In this document: piece by piece, positions 21,561-32,384 of the stretch
Layout: each line of letters begins with the position of its first letter
How positions within the stretch are numbered: position 1 is the first letter of the stretch
From: Asparagopsis taxiformis
Lineage: Eukaryota; Rhodophyta; Florideophyceae; Bonnemaisoniales; Bonnemaisoniaceae
NCBI GenBank assembly: GCA_030407315.1
Contig: JALQPE010002035.1
Coordinates: 1-64,000, forward strand
Direction of reading: 5' to 3'
Length of the DNA stretch: 64,000 nt
Program-made: the position numbers and the translations under genes
The notes under the pieces: generated by a model
The model's input: the letters and a program-made list of their open reading frames with translations, nothing else
Databases searched by the model: none
Told to the model about the DNA's origin: nothing

Positions 21561-22160
21561 GTCGAGTTTTGACGCAAAAGGGAGGATTGCGAGCTGAACA
21601 GGGGAGACTGTGCCGTCCAGATGCGACCAATTTTATTTTTGTGGTGCTTTCGAGACTTGGAATGTAACGTGTTCGTTCGTAGTTTTGTGGGTAGTAGTTT
21701 TGTGCTCACTCCAGCTGGCATCCCAACGGTGGAATTTAACCGAGAGTTCAATCATTTCCAACTGTTACATCACATTGCGTGCTGGCAACGTGTGCATGGA
21801 AGGACGAACGACTGCCCTGGGACATGAATTTTCAATTAATTCATTTGTAATAATAAACTTTTTTATTTCCGAACTTCGTGGAATCTGAATGTGCTTTACA
21901 GCGGATATGCCACGGATCATGTAAGGAAAGCAAATGGATTCTCATATATATGATTATATGTTTATATTTGTTGTTCTCGATCCGGATCTCATTGTTCGGG
22001 GAATCAGAGACCATGGCTTGGGCCATACTCAATCTCACTGCCGGCGATGATTTCGAGTATGCACAGCAAGACTTAAGCGGACGCTGAAAGCTGTCCGGTC
22101 GACGCCGCAGGCTCCACTCCGCCCTCATCACCGACTGATATTCTTTGACCGACTTTGCTT
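21561..22160. other. Non-coding stretch upstream of transposase
   Basis: No gene-like frame. This probably contains the transposase promoter (minus strand). It leads into the repeat-rich right arm of the element. Confidence 0.4.
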
Positions 22161-22161
22161 T

Positions 22162-22199
22162 GTACGTGCGCGAATCTTGATCAAGATTCGCGCACGTAC
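22162..22199. repeat. Perfect 38-bp palindrome
   Basis: Two 19-base arms meet at TTGATCAA with no spacer (left arm GTACGTGCGCGAATCTTGA). It lies inside transposon copy A at the start of the repetitive right arm. It could form a cruciform, or be a remnant of a recombination or replication structure. Confidence 0.9.
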
Positions 22200-22219
22200 C
22201 TTCGTTCCATCCTCTACCC

Positions 22220-23395
22220 TCGAGGGTATGCGTTGAGGGGAGCGTGGGTTTTGAGTCTGACTATTTCCGTTGATGCGATATTTTTCATGGGAAGCCTGTT
22301 GACTGATGGTGTGTATTGAGCGGAGGATAGAAGAGAGGTACGTGAAGTTTTGAAAGTATGCTGTGAGGGAAGGTTGATTTTGAGTCTGACTGTTGTGGTT
22401 GATTCCGATGTTGTGTAGATGATGCAGGAATGTTGATGACGGAAGGTAAGTTTCACTGAGCACCAAGATGTGCTTTGCGAAGATATGGACTGCTGACTAT
22501 GATTATTATTCATTGCAAGGTTTTTGGATCATGGTTTGTATTGTGTGTAGGATGGATGAGAGGTACATTTGCGAGTTCTCAGGGTATGTAGCGAGGGAAA
22601 CGTTGGTTTTCAATCTGACTGTTGCGATTGAATCTGATGTTGCGTAGGTGATGGAGGAATACTGATGACGGAAGGTAAGTCACATTGGGCGCCCAGACCG
22701 GTTGTGCGAAGATGCGGAATGCTGACTACTTTTCTTGGCTACACGATTACGTAATTTATGGTTTTTATTGTGTGCAGGATGGAACAGGTAAAGTAAGTGT
22801 GCGAGTTTTGAAAGTAAGCAGCGAGGGAAGGTTGGTTTTGAGTCTGACTATTTCCGTTGATGCGATATTTTTCATTGGAAGCCTATTGAGTCATGGTGTG
22901 TATTGTGTGGAGCGAAGGTAAGTGTGCGAGTTTTGAAAGTATGCTGTGAGGGAAGGTTGCTTTTGAGTCTGACTGTTGTGGTTGATTCCGATGTTGTGTA
23001 GATGATGCAGGAATGTTGATGACAGAAGGTAAGTTTCACTGAGCACCAAGACTTGTTTTGCGAAGATATGGACTGCTGACTTTGATTATTCATTGCAAGG
23101 GTTTTGGATCATGGTTTGTATTTTGTGTAGGATGGATGATTCACTCATCCTCTCGGAGAGGTAAGTAAGGGAGTTTCTAGGATATCTGTCGTGGTAAGCG
23201 TTGCTTTTGAATCTGACTGTTGGGGTTGATGTTTTGTATGTGATGCAGGAGTGGTGAAGCAGGAACGGCAGGACTGAAGGAGAGTGAAGAAGGGATGTAG
23301 GAAGATGGGGAATGAAGCTGTGAGGTGTTTCTGGTATGTGTATATTTTCGGGCATACGATAGAAGTGAGAGTGGGTTTCAAGTGGTGTAAGATTT
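22220..23395 (+). repeat. Imperfect tandem duplication of about 590 bp with splice-like junctions
   Basis: Two long units (about 22220-22810 and 22810-23395) share blocks such as TTTTGAGTCTGACT, GATGCAGGAATGTTGATGAC and GCAAGG.TTTTGGATCATGG. Within and between them GGTAAGT and TGTGTAG occur repeatedly, resembling 5' and 3' splice sites around very short segments. Frames open on the minus strand are repeated low-complexity peptides and are not believed. Function is unknown; an intron-rich leader RNA or purely structural repeats are both possible. Confidence 0.6.
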
Positions 23396-23601
23396 TGCTG
23401 ACCATGTTCGTGTTTGATGTCTTGATGATTTAATGGGCTGGGGTGGTGTCGAGGAAAGCGGGGACGGAATTGGGAAGGAGCGGATTTTTTTGTAATCTAG
23501 GTCGTGAGGGTTCTTGAAGTATGTGCGGATGGTGGTGCATGGCGTTCGGATGGTAGGGAGAACGCGATAGTGAGGGAGATGGGTGATCGACGATATGCTG
23601 A

Positions 23602-23790
23602 CAGGTATTTTGTATTCTGGCTGGATACGTATTTCGTATTTTGGCTGGATACATATTCCGTATTCTGGCTGGATACGTATTTCGTATTCTGGCAGGATAC
23701 ATATTCCGTATTCTGGCTGGATACGTATTTCCTATTCTAACCGGGTATTTATTTCCTATTCTGACCAGATATGTATTCCCTATTCTAGAG
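23602..23790 (+). repeat. 24-bp tandem repeat, about 8 copies
   Basis: Units are variants of GTATTCTGGCTGGATACGTA followed by TTTC, alternating with ACATATTC forms. The last three copies are more diverged. The array belongs to the right arm of transposon copy A. Confidence 0.85.
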
Positions 23791-23912
23791 AGACGTATTG
23801 TATACGAGCAGTTTCCTAAATGAGAGAATAAAATACGGTCCGATATGGGCCCTGAATTTACCATCTGCTGTAATTTCTTCCCTCCCGGTTTTCGCTGATA
23901 TATTGTATACTG

Positions 23913-24213
23913 GATGTCGGGCCCTAGTATTGCGCCATATGTACTAGAGAAAGTGGATGTCGGGCCCTAGTATTCCGCCAAACGTACTAGAGAAAGTGGA
24001 TGTCGGGCCCTAGTATTCCGCCAAACGTACTAGAGAAAGTGGATGTCGGGTCCTAGTATTCCGCCATATGTACTAGAGAAAGTGGATGTCGGGTCCTAGT
24101 ATTCCGCCATATGTACTAGAGAAAGTGGATGTCGGGTCCTAGTATTCCGCCATATGTACTAGAGAAAGTGGATGTCGGGCCCTAGTATTCCGCCATATGT
24201 ACTAGAGAAAGTG
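23913..24213 (+). repeat. 43-bp tandem repeat, 7 copies, subterminal
   Basis: Units start at 23913, 23956, 23999, 24042, 24085, 24128 and 24171. Each holds GATGTCGGG(C/T)CCTAGTATT and GTACTAGAGAAAGTG. CTAGTA is also frequent just inside the left end of the element. Arrays of short subterminal motifs are typical transposase-binding regions in large class II elements. Confidence 0.9.
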
Positions 24214-24310
24214 GACGTCCGCATCCAAAAAATTTTTATTTTTTTTTGGACGCGGACGTTCAATTGTTCTAGTAAATCTCGGGGCCGACTAGGACCCGTA
24301 CTAGAGAGAC

Positions 24311-24344
24311 TGGACGTCCGCGTCCACTTCCGAAAACACAGACG
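24311..24344 (-). repeat. Right terminal inverted repeat, copy A
   Basis: Reverse complement of the left end with two mismatches; it ends ...CACAGACG at 24344. Immediately inside are further CTAGTA and GGACGTCC motifs. The following bases (CAGCAGCG) do not give a convincing target-site duplication with the left flank. Confidence 0.8.
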
Positions 24345-24409
24345 CAGCAGCGCGCACAAATGGCCAGTCCAAAGACTATCATCGGTGGAGAGGACGTGCG
24401 AGATGTGCA

Positions 24410-25062
24410 CCAGGTCCAGGTGCAGCAGTGGCATTGGCAGAAATCGGTCAGCCGTCGACAGCCAATAGTAGTGTTGCACCTGGCTTTTGCCATGGCAAAA
24501 CTATACCCGGTATTATTTTGGGTGTACCAGGTCCAGGTGCACTACTGCCATTGGCCAGAAGCGGCCAGCCGACCACCAGCCAATGGCTGTGTTGCACCTG
24601 GCTTCTGCTATGGCAAAATAATACCCGGTATTATTTTGGGTCTACCCAATCCAGGTGCACTACTGCCATTGGCCAGAGGCGGCCAGCCAACCACAAGCCA
24701 ATGGCTGTGTTGCACCTGGCTTCTGCTATGGCAAAATAATACCCGGTATTATTTTGGGTCTACCCAATCCAGGTGCACTACTGCCATTGGCCAGAGGCGG
24801 CCAGCCGACCACCAGCCAATGGCTGTGTTGCACCTGGCTTCTGCTATGGCAAAATAATACCCGGTATTATTTTGGGTCTACCCAGTCCAGGTGGAGCATT
24901 GTCACTGGCCAGAGGCAGCCAGCCGACCGGCGGCCAATGGCACTGCTGCACCTGGCTCTTGGTACGGCAAAACTATACCCGGTATTATTCTGGGTCTACC
25001 CAGTCCAGGTGCTGCAATGCCATTGGCCAGAAGCGGCCAGCCGACCAGCAGCCAATGGCAGA
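24410..25062 (+). repeat. 118-bp satellite array, about 5.5 copies
   Basis: GTTGCACCTGG-type starts recur at 24473, 24591, 24709, 24827 and about 24945. Each monomer is internally palindromic: CACCTGG...CCAGGTG, ATAATACCCGGTATTAT, and ATTGGCC...GGCCAATGG. A related array with a 116-bp period lies at 32385-32700. Open frames of 100-165 codons through the array only reflect a repeat length not divisible by three. Confidence 0.9.
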
Positions 25063-26160
25063 GCGGCTGAGGATGGTAATTTATTTGGAATAGAGTGACC
25101 GTCAGTGAAGGATGGTAGCAACCTGCCGAGGCCTGGCTAAACTTGACCGACTCAATGTCGAAATTGAACGCATCATGGAGATAGATTAGAAGCACAAACC
25201 CGTGCAACCAGTACATGGCGGAGTTGGAGGGAATAAGGTCTCTAGAATGCCAAATAATCGAGGTTTGTTGCCTTGCCTACACCAAACTAACACCCGTCTG
25301 AGACTCTATGTCGATGACAGTTCCATTGGTCTAGTTTTATCACGTCAGCCGTGCTGTGACTTGACTTGAATCGACTCAAAGATGGTAGTGTAATTAAAAT
25401 ATTGCAATGTCGGTAGGCGAGAAATCAGTGCCTGGATTTCAGTTCATCAGCCGGACAGCGGTTGCGGTATTCGATATGCGTCGGTAATACACCGTGAAGC
25501 CAATACGTCGACTAGATTCACCCCGTAGCATCGGCACAGCTATCACCAGTTATTACTCTTCGCCCATTGAGAAGGAAACCAATATTCCCCATCCCTAATA
25601 CCGCGCTTCCACCTACCACCTCCAGATCTCCAATGTCATGAGATTGCTGCAGCATTGGTAGCCATCTCAATGGATGAGCATGACATACTTCAATATTGTT
25701 TTTGCTCCATTGAACTCCAATATGAATCACAGTCAACATGCCTATTGTACCTATTCGTCGATCAGCTGCACTTATATCCTCCCCATTGTAAAATGTCCAT
25801 ATCTATATTTCGCCAATGTCTGCAGCACATACAGATCCGTCTTCCCTTTCTGACCGCTCGTTGATGTCTACAGACACTGTTTCAGACTGTCGGAAACAGT
25901 GTCTGTAGTTGCCAAGCTCGTCGTATAGATATGTATATAATGCGACAACGATATATCTATCAAAGCATAATATAACACGAATAAGTCGATACCACCGCGA
26001 TATCAGCCAGATTGTCATGAAACACGCAAGATCTTGGTTCACCAATCCCCCACTAGCGTGAATGTCAGTATCTTGTCAATTTGAAACGAGTTACAGACGC
26101 ATTCCAACCAGCACGAAAAATGAACTGCACTCAGGCTATTTCAAAACCCGACGCTTATGC
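25063..26160. other. Region without recognised gene
   Basis: No frame with domain similarity or gene-like length. It contains one hairpin, arms 25868-25883 and 25893-25908 (CTACAGACACTGTTTC and its complement, 9-base loop). Confidence 0.5.
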
Positions 26161-26167
26161 GCCCGCT

Positions 26168-26241
26168 ATTCCTCATCAGTTCCAACTCTGCGATACCCGC
26201 TCACGTGAGCGGGTATCGCAGAGTTGGAACTGATGAGGAAT
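26168..26241. repeat. Perfect 74-bp palindrome
   Basis: Two 37-base arms meet at CACGTG (26202-26207) with no spacer and no mismatch; the left arm opens ATTCCTCATCAGTTCCAACT. It abuts the start of the helicase pseudogene. Confidence 0.95.
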
Positions 26242-26262
26242 TAATCGATTAAGAAAAAGGAG

Positions 26263-27082
26263 TTGCGAACGAGAGTACTCTCGTACGTACAAAGCATTGC
26301 TTGTCCGAGGTGTCGTTTATGTTGCTCTGCAGATGAAGTTAGTTTTACTGTTCTTGGTGGACTTGGAAAAACAAAAGGTGATGGTAGTGGGCTGCCGCCG
26401 TCACCCGGCTCGCAATTGCGATTGCTCTTCTTAAGAAGAGGAAGAATTAGACGCTTTGATCTCGCCAAGTGGAAAAGGACAAAAGGAGGAGGCGACTAGC
26501 AGTGAACGAAGGTCAATTTTCTAAGACAGCACAGATGCAGTGCGCTGATTTGTTGGAGCTAAAGCAAGAGCTATTATCCGATTGCTGCGCGGCATATGGC
26601 AAGTGGACGCTACGCGGAAAGTTATGGTATTCTCCGAGTGGCAAAGCGTACGCTTTGCAGCACGTGCTGAAAATGATCTCGACAGCACTCGAAATGAACG
26701 GTATTACGCATTTGAACGGAGTGCTAGAGAAAGGTTCTATGAATAGAACCACAATCTTCGCAAACACCATGGTGTTTGCAAATTCGCACAAACTTAAGAT
26801 TGTGGACAAGTTCAAATCAAGCATATGCTTATCTATATCTTTATAGATTTCAACGTTCTATTAATACCACTGCGTTGTGCAGGTATTGGTCTCAATCTTA
26901 CTGACGCACATCATGTGGTGTTGGTGGAGCCGAGTATGAATATATTTCTGGAAGCGCAGGCTGTCGGTTGTGTTCATCGAATTGGGAAGGTGCATCCAAC
27001 TTACTTACATCATGTTATAGTCAGCTACACTATCGGGGATAAGATTTTGAAGTTGGCTGCTCCACGACGACATATTGCATAA
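26263..27082 (+). pseudogene. SNF2/SHPRH-like helicase C-terminal fragment
   Basis: Remnants of one protein lie in three frames. At 26263-26499 there is a RING-tail-like CPRCR. At 26469-26846 is a segment resembling the start of a SNF2 C-terminal helicase lobe (AYALQHVLKMISTALEMNGI). At 26825-27082 are GIGLNLTDAHHVVLVEP and EAQAVGCVHRIGK, matching SNF2 helicase motifs V and VI. A RING next to the second helicase lobe is the SHPRH/RAD5-like arrangement, which suggests that subfamily. The N-terminal ATPase lobe is absent, and the frame changes plus short length mark a pseudogene or relic. Introns could explain part of the frame switching. Confidence 0.65.
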
Positions 27083-27215
27083 GGCGAAAAAACGATAAGT
27101 TTGCTGGACATTAAAGGTGGTTGAATGAATTGCGCCAGTTGGGAAATGCCGGTAGAAGACTCAGTCGATCACCATCGCCAGCCTTGCAGTTCCCAAAGCC
27201 AGTTCGTTTGTCAAA

Positions 27216-30200
27216 ATGTCCCGTCCTCCGACAGCAGCCGCGCCCATTGTCCGCACCAAGACGCTTGACACTGTTAACCTCGCCCCAGAAGACGATGTAT
27301 AGTCGACTCATGGTCTGCCAAAAATTATCCGTGATGCACAGGTAACGTACGACGACAACGCGTCCAAGATAACTGCCCCTCGCTTTGCTAAATTCTCCAA
27401 GATCGTCTTCCCACGTCCGAGACAATGTCTCGAACCGCAGCACATTTCCTCCTGGGCCACCGTCGGCTCCTTCCCCAGCCCACTAGGATCCGACCCCTCC
27501 GGTCAGAGCAACCTCGGCATGAGCTGCATGAGCTTTGTCGGCGCCAATGAAACCATTCTTGTCGACATTATTTCAGATGCGGAGAACACTACCATGTGTC
27601 GCGAATTCTACCGTGCAGGTCCCAGAGGGCTGCTCGCTTTTCATCCGCGCAATATGGTCCGTGCATGTATCGTCACCTGCGGCGGTTTGTGTCCTGGCCT
27701 CAATTCTGTTATTCGTGAGCTGGTGATTACGCTTTCGCTGTTGTATGGCGGTCAGAATATTTCTGGAATTCCATATGGCTATTGTGGATTCTATTCGACC
27801 CATCTCAAACTTATTCCACTTACGGAGGATAAGGTTCAGTCCATTCATCATGATGGTGGCAGTATATTGGGGTATTCGCGTGGCGGCCATAATACAAAGA
27901 TGATTTGCGATTCAATCCAGATCACGGGCTTCAATCAGATGTACATTATTGTCGGCCTGATTGAGTCTATTTTGGATGTCCTGGTTGCTTTTGCCCTCCC
28001 TCCTGATGCCAAGTCTGTGTCTGTTGAAGTTAGGCGTGCTGCTATTCAAGTTCAATTGCTAAGGTCCTACCGAGCGTATGAAGTATCCAATCTCACCATG
28101 TCAGTTGGGAGTGGATTGCTCAACTGTTCTGCATTAACAGCAGAGTGGCAGTTCCGTTTTGTGAAAGCCGAACACACTGCTCGTGTGTCTGTAGTACGAT
28201 CAATGAAAGGAACGGGTAATGGCCAACTGCAAGTTCCAAAGGGAATCTCGTCTTTCGATTCTGCAGACAATCTCTCTTATGCAAATGGAGGCACTTCTGA
28301 TAAGTCGGAAAGTGAGCCGTATAGGAGAGGATTAATGGCAGCATTTGATAACTGGTCATCTATGGAAGCAGAATTTGACATGATTCTTGAGCAGCACGCA
28401 AATTCTGCAAAAGCAGTTCAGCCCAGGAATGTCAATGTGATGACAGTCTTGTTACGATGGGATGAAAGTGCGCCGGGTAATACAACCGATACAGCAAAGT
28501 ACAAAGAATCTTCGAAAGAGGGGAAACAGACAGGCCGTAATGATACCCTACGTGATCCATTAGCGTCCGAAGTATTGATGAGCCAAAGCTTGTCAGCCTT
28601 TTGTCGCGCAAAGGTCAGTCGAATGGAATTGTCGTCAAGAGCCGGGCTCAAGACGATATCCTTTATTGTCGCTCCTACCCCATCAAGTGGATCTGTGACT
28701 TATCCTGGATTCTACACGTTCCGGGTACAGGATAATTTTAATGAGGACCCTATATTCCGACATATTGATCCTCCTATGGCGTTCCAGCTTGAGTTGTCTC
28801 GCTTATCCAACATTTCGATTACTCGCTTTGACTATCCTACGCGTTCTGTGCATGTGTTCTTCGCTCAGGACAAGTCTACTACTCGGAAGAAGAGAAGTGA
28901 AGATTCTTCGAAATCTGCAAAACGCCCCCCTCTCAATGAAAGTGTCTCTGATGGCTCCCGTACGAAGCGAACCGGACAACATCTGTATCCTGGGTCATCC
29001 AGGGCAGAGTCTACAGATAGTTTGCAAAGCGGGAAACCAGCCCCAGGGATGCCAGATGCGAAGAAACCAACTAGATCTGATCGGGATATCGATGCAAGAG
29101 TTTTTGTCCGAGCTGTTATCAGACTGGCTAATATCTTTGCCTCTTCAAATGCTGGTGCCATAGTATCGATCCCCGACGCGGAAAGAACTTTTGTCGAGGC
29201 TCTAGATGCAGTAGAAATGGCAAGTTGCGATCGTCGATTCCGGAGAACCGATTTCAACCATATTTTCCTCAATGTGATTCCGCCTGTCAAGGTAGAGATT
29301 GATGACATTGAGGCCCTTTGCCGTCGAATGTTCCAACGATATGCGAATCGATGCTGCAGTCTGCGAGTATTTGTTGTAGAGATCAACGTCTCCACATTCA
29401 TGAACAATGGGATCATACCCACATCTGTTATTCCGCTTCGATTCCTTCTCTTCAACCCAACCGGTCATATGTTGAAAGTGGAAAGTTACTTTGAGACAAC
29501 GGATCCGAGCTCAGGCGAAGAAAAGTTGATTTCGGGGTACCCATCGTGGTGCTGTGAAGATTTTTGAAGAACTCCGGGCCCGCCGCTATTTGGCTGCAGT
29601 AGTAGGTATCCTGAAAACGATTGATAATGACATTGCGTTGATAGACAAGTCCTTTGGATTTGACACAGCAGTGGAAGAAGCGCAACGAAGCATCAAGTGT
29701 GCAAAAACAGAGGCAAGGAGTGCACTTAACGGAATAGGACTCGTGAAACTTATGGGTAGACACTCGGGTCAGATTGTAATGTTTTCTACGCTCGCATCTA
29801 GGGATGTAGATTGCTGCCTCATTCCTGAGGTCAAATTCGAACTGGAAGGTAAGTGTGGTCTTTTCCAGTACATTGAGGATATGATACGATCGAAGGGGCA
29901 CATGGTCATTGGGATTGCCGAAGGTGCCGGGCTAGAACTTGTAGAGAAAGAACAGGTCACCACTGGCTTTGACGCGTCAGGGAATAAGCACTTGCCCGAC
30001 GTCGGTCTGTGGTTCAAGGATAAGATTAACGGGGATTTTAAGAAGCGTGGAAGGGAGATCAATTTGAAGCTCATCGATCCTACCTACGAAATTCGCTCCG
30101 TCCCTGCTAATGCCAGCGACAATTTGCACTGCTCACTTCTTGCACAAAGCGCTGTTCACGGTGCCACGTACGGCTTTTCAGGGTTTCCGTTGGATTGATC

Positions 30201-30371
30201 AACACACTTTTCGTTCTCATCCCCATGGAGGAAATTTACCATCGCGGACGAACGAAAGTGGATGTGAAAAGCCGAATGTGGCAACGTGTGATTTCAACAA
30301 CCCATCAACCACGTCTCTCGGCCGTCTCTCCCTACAAGAAGCTTCTCCGAATCCTAGGATTCGACTGTAAC
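27216..30371 (+). pseudogene. 6-phosphofructokinase pseudogene, interrupted by an ACC fragment
   Basis: The N-terminal part starts at ATG 27216 and contains the glycolytic PFK motif ACIVTCGGLCPGLNSVIREL, followed by GGSILGYSRGGH. It stops being PFK at IIVG (about 27956). The C-terminal part resumes at 29536 with [13 protein letters not shown], then GIPKTIDND-like [22 protein letters not shown], and [14 protein letters not shown]. Joining the parts would restore a GGDGTHRG active-site loop except for two codons. Damage: an in-frame TAG at 27300; about 1.6 kb of foreign coding sequence in the active-site loop; a frame change on exit; and a one-base deletion near 30185 that moves the last 60 codons to another frame. 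The type is the plant/protist ATP- or PPi-dependent PFK family. It is not functional as one protein. Confidence 0.85.
27957..29535 (+). pseudogene. Acetyl-CoA carboxylase central-domain fragment inserted in PFK
   Basis: This segment is open and in frame with the PFK N-terminus but carries homomeric eukaryotic ACC central-region motifs in the usual order: RSYRAYEVSNL, RGLMAAFDNWSSMEAEF, YPGFYTFRVQDNFNEDPIFRH followed by AFQLELSRLSN, then RTDFNHIFLNVIPPV and a segment ending PLRFLLFNPTGHML. Biotin-carboxylase and carboxyltransferase catalytic domains are absent, so it has no enzymatic activity alone. It sits exactly between the PFK residues that normally read GG-D-GTHRG. A Lys/Ser-rich low-complexity stretch interrupts the ACC similarity at about 28890-29080. 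How it arrived is unclear; no terminal repeats were seen. Confidence 0.8.
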
Positions 30372-30886
30372 TAGTGCGATGGAAGACGTCAGCATAACTG
30401 CTAAAGAACAGATGGTAACGATAACGGCGCCGGCGGACGGTGAGCCGGCCATCGAGGAGCCATACGAAGACGAACAAGTGAAGGCAACGTCTTGACTGTG
30501 TAAGAGGGATTTTGAAGTGCCGGAGTAGCGAGGATACTGATAGCGGTTTACGTTTGATGTAGGCTGGACATACAATAATCCAAATGTTGGAATGTACTCA
30601 AGCATGATTTGCCTATTCTCATGTGTTGCTTCGAAAAATGTTCTGCCGTAAGCTTCTCTTGCTACTGGAGGCAAACCTATCCAAGTCGTTTTCTAGTGAG
30701 TGCATGCCGACGCACGGAGAGAACCTGACACGCACGCAATCAAGTTTTTGTGCTCTTGTCTGCACCGACCGCTAGAAATCGGTTCCATTTGGTAGATGAA
30801 CGAAGCTTCGTTCAAAAAAAAGGAGTTTGAGGGATCCCCGCTCGTCGACGAGCAACGAATTGGGGATGAGGTGTATAGTTGAGCGC
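30372..30886. other. Intergenic stretch between PFK pseudogene and CorA gene
   Basis: No independent gene recognised. A short plus-strand acidic frame at 30379-30495 (starting MEDVSITAKEQ) directly follows the PFK remnant and may be its displaced C-terminal tail. Confidence 0.35.
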
Positions 30887-31912
30887 TCACATCCAGCCCT
30901 TCTTCCGAAAAACTACAATCTGAAGCAACACCAAAACAGCCACAATGACCCAGAAAATGCTGTAACTCCACTTGCCGAGCAGTTCGGGCATGTATTTGAA
31001 ATTCATCCCTTCAATGCCAGCAAGAAAGGTCAATGGCACAAATATTGTGGTGACTATTGTTAGCGTCTGCATAACTTCCTGCATTCGATTGTTTTGTCTC
31101 GCCAGTTGTAGTTCCAGTAGGCAATGAGCGCACAGCCGGTAACTCTCCAAAACGTCTAGAATGAACAACAAAATTTCTTGCGCATCCCGCAAATGTCTAC
31201 TTGAATGTTCTGAAAGCCATTGTTCCGACAGCATGGAGAGCGTCATGAGGCAGTGGCGCAATGGCCAGATGCTCGTTCTGAGTGCAGCAATATATCGCTT
31301 GGACTGTTTGATACGCAACGTAACGTTGCATCTACCTTGAAACGCTAGACTCGGACTGTCTGACAAAATGATCTGTTCGAGTGTGTCCAGTTCCTCGCCT
31401 GCAAGCTCCAACGCTGGGAAGAAGCTTTCCAGTAAGGCATGCATGAGAACGAACATCAAGTCTGAAACTTGTTTGTTTCGGACACCGTGCACATTATTGC
31501 GGAGGACGTGCAGCAATAGATCAGGTGAGTGCGTCCGCGAATTTGGACCTGACTGCACGCAAACGACCACTTTGTCCGTGCAGAGAAGTGCTTTTTGGAG
31601 TAAATTGCTCCGGACGGGGAGATGGGCAACGACAAGGAGATTGTTCTCGTACAGTCGTACATATGGGCGTGCTGAGGGAGTTACTACGACGCGAAGAGCA
31701 TCAGGATGCAGTTGATGGTGTTTTTCGAGGAGATGAGAGATGCGCGATTCAATTTGGCGGACATGGATGTAGCGCGTTGTGTATGGTGTATGCAGCACGG
31801 TCGACAGAGTAGATAGGTCGTGACAGTGAAAATGTTCAACGGTCGTGGAGTCATAGTCTATGACAGTAGCTAATGGAGATATGGTTGGACGATGTTGCGA
31901 CTGGCGGAGCAT
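30887..31912 (-). CDS. CorA-family Mg2+ transporter
   Basis: 341 residues, the normal length for CorA/MIT transporters, and intact. The N-terminal two thirds form the cytosolic domain ending in a long helix rich in Gln, Leu and Arg. The C-terminus has two membrane helices: the first runs into GIEGMNFKYMPEL, containing the GMN selectivity signature, and the second is about 20 hydrophobic residues (SIFWVIVAVLVLLQIVVF) followed by a short basic tail, KKGWM. Such proteins form pentameric channels for Mg2+ and related divalent cations. No organelle targeting peptide is evident. It is the only ordinary intact host-type gene in the window and is flanked by a pseudogene and a satellite array. Confidence 0.85.
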   Translation of the reverse strand: MLRQSQHRPTISPLATVIDYDSTTVEHFHCHDLSTLSTVLHTPYTTRYIHVRQIESRISHLLEKHHQLHPDALRVVVTPSARPYVRLYENNLLVVAHLPVRSNLLQKALLCTDKVVVCVQSGPNSRTHSPDLLLHVLRNNVHGVRNKQVSDLMFVLMHALLESFFPALELAGEELDTLEQIILSDSPSLAFQGRCNVTLRIKQSKRYIAALRTSIWPLRHCLMTLSMLSEQWLSEHSSRHLRDAQEILLFILDVLESYRLCAHCLLELQLARQNNRMQEVMQTLTIVTTIFVPLTFLAGIEGMNFKYMPELLGKWSYSIFWVIVAVLVLLQIVVFRKKGWM

Positions 31913-32384
31913 GATGCTGGCAATAGAAGGTCATGACGACTGTTGGCGGTGTAGAGATGGACGACGAGTTCTGAAGAGAGTAGGAAAGATGGAACGGTGG
32001 CTGGCGACTTGGAACGATGGCAGAGCGCAAGTGGTGTGAGATGATTTCGTAGAAGAAGATTTACTGGTTGAACGTCTGCAATGATGCACGATATACTAGT
32101 GAGTAGATTAAATCGTTGCGGCTACTGTCTCTGACCGGGTGTCGCAGTAAAGTCGGGCATTGATCACGACATCCCAAAGCGGAACGTGGCGTCAAAGTTG
32201 CACGTGGTGTCAGATTGTCTCCCATGAACCTTGTGATAGGTAGGTGTGACAGACTTGGCGGAAAGCAGACTTCGGCACGTGTGAATGGATGAAAACTGGG
32301 CAACAACTGGCTGTACAGTAGTAAAAAGTTGATAAATTATGTGCCCATAAATCCCAAACTGCCACCATCGCAGGTATAGTTTCA

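Larger units (their letters stand above)
621..24344. mobile_element. Giant DNA transposon, copy A (about 23.7 kb)
   Basis: Boundaries are set by an imperfect 34-bp terminal inverted repeat (621-654 and 24311-24344, two mismatches) and, on the left, by the point at which copies A and B stop matching (619-621 against 34836-34838). Cargo in order: ParB-like/dioxygenase fusion (minus), DNA methyltransferase and SET (plus, frameshifted), coiled-coil protein (plus), Plavaka/KDZ-like transposase (minus). The gene blocks are separated by repeated modules, and the right end carries tandem repeats. No clear target-site duplication is visible; both ends are flanked only by a CA dinucleotide. That the transposase mobilises the whole unit is inference from the end structure and the second copy. 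Confidence 0.8.

Noticed and set aside
22128..23405. Minus-strand frames beginning MNNNHSQQSISS and similar
   Set aside because: Two near-identical short frames arising from the 590-bp duplication, low complexity, no homology.
23913..24213. CRISPR-like array (43-bp repeats)
   Set aside because: The repeats are directly tandem without spacers, in a eukaryotic transposon end.
611..24354. Target-site duplication around transposon copy A
   Set aside because: Only a CA dinucleotide is shared by the two flanks, which is not distinguishable from chance.
24360..25098. Open frames of 100-165 codons through the satellite array
   Set aside because: Products of a repeat length not divisible by three; peptides are cyclic permutations of the monomer.
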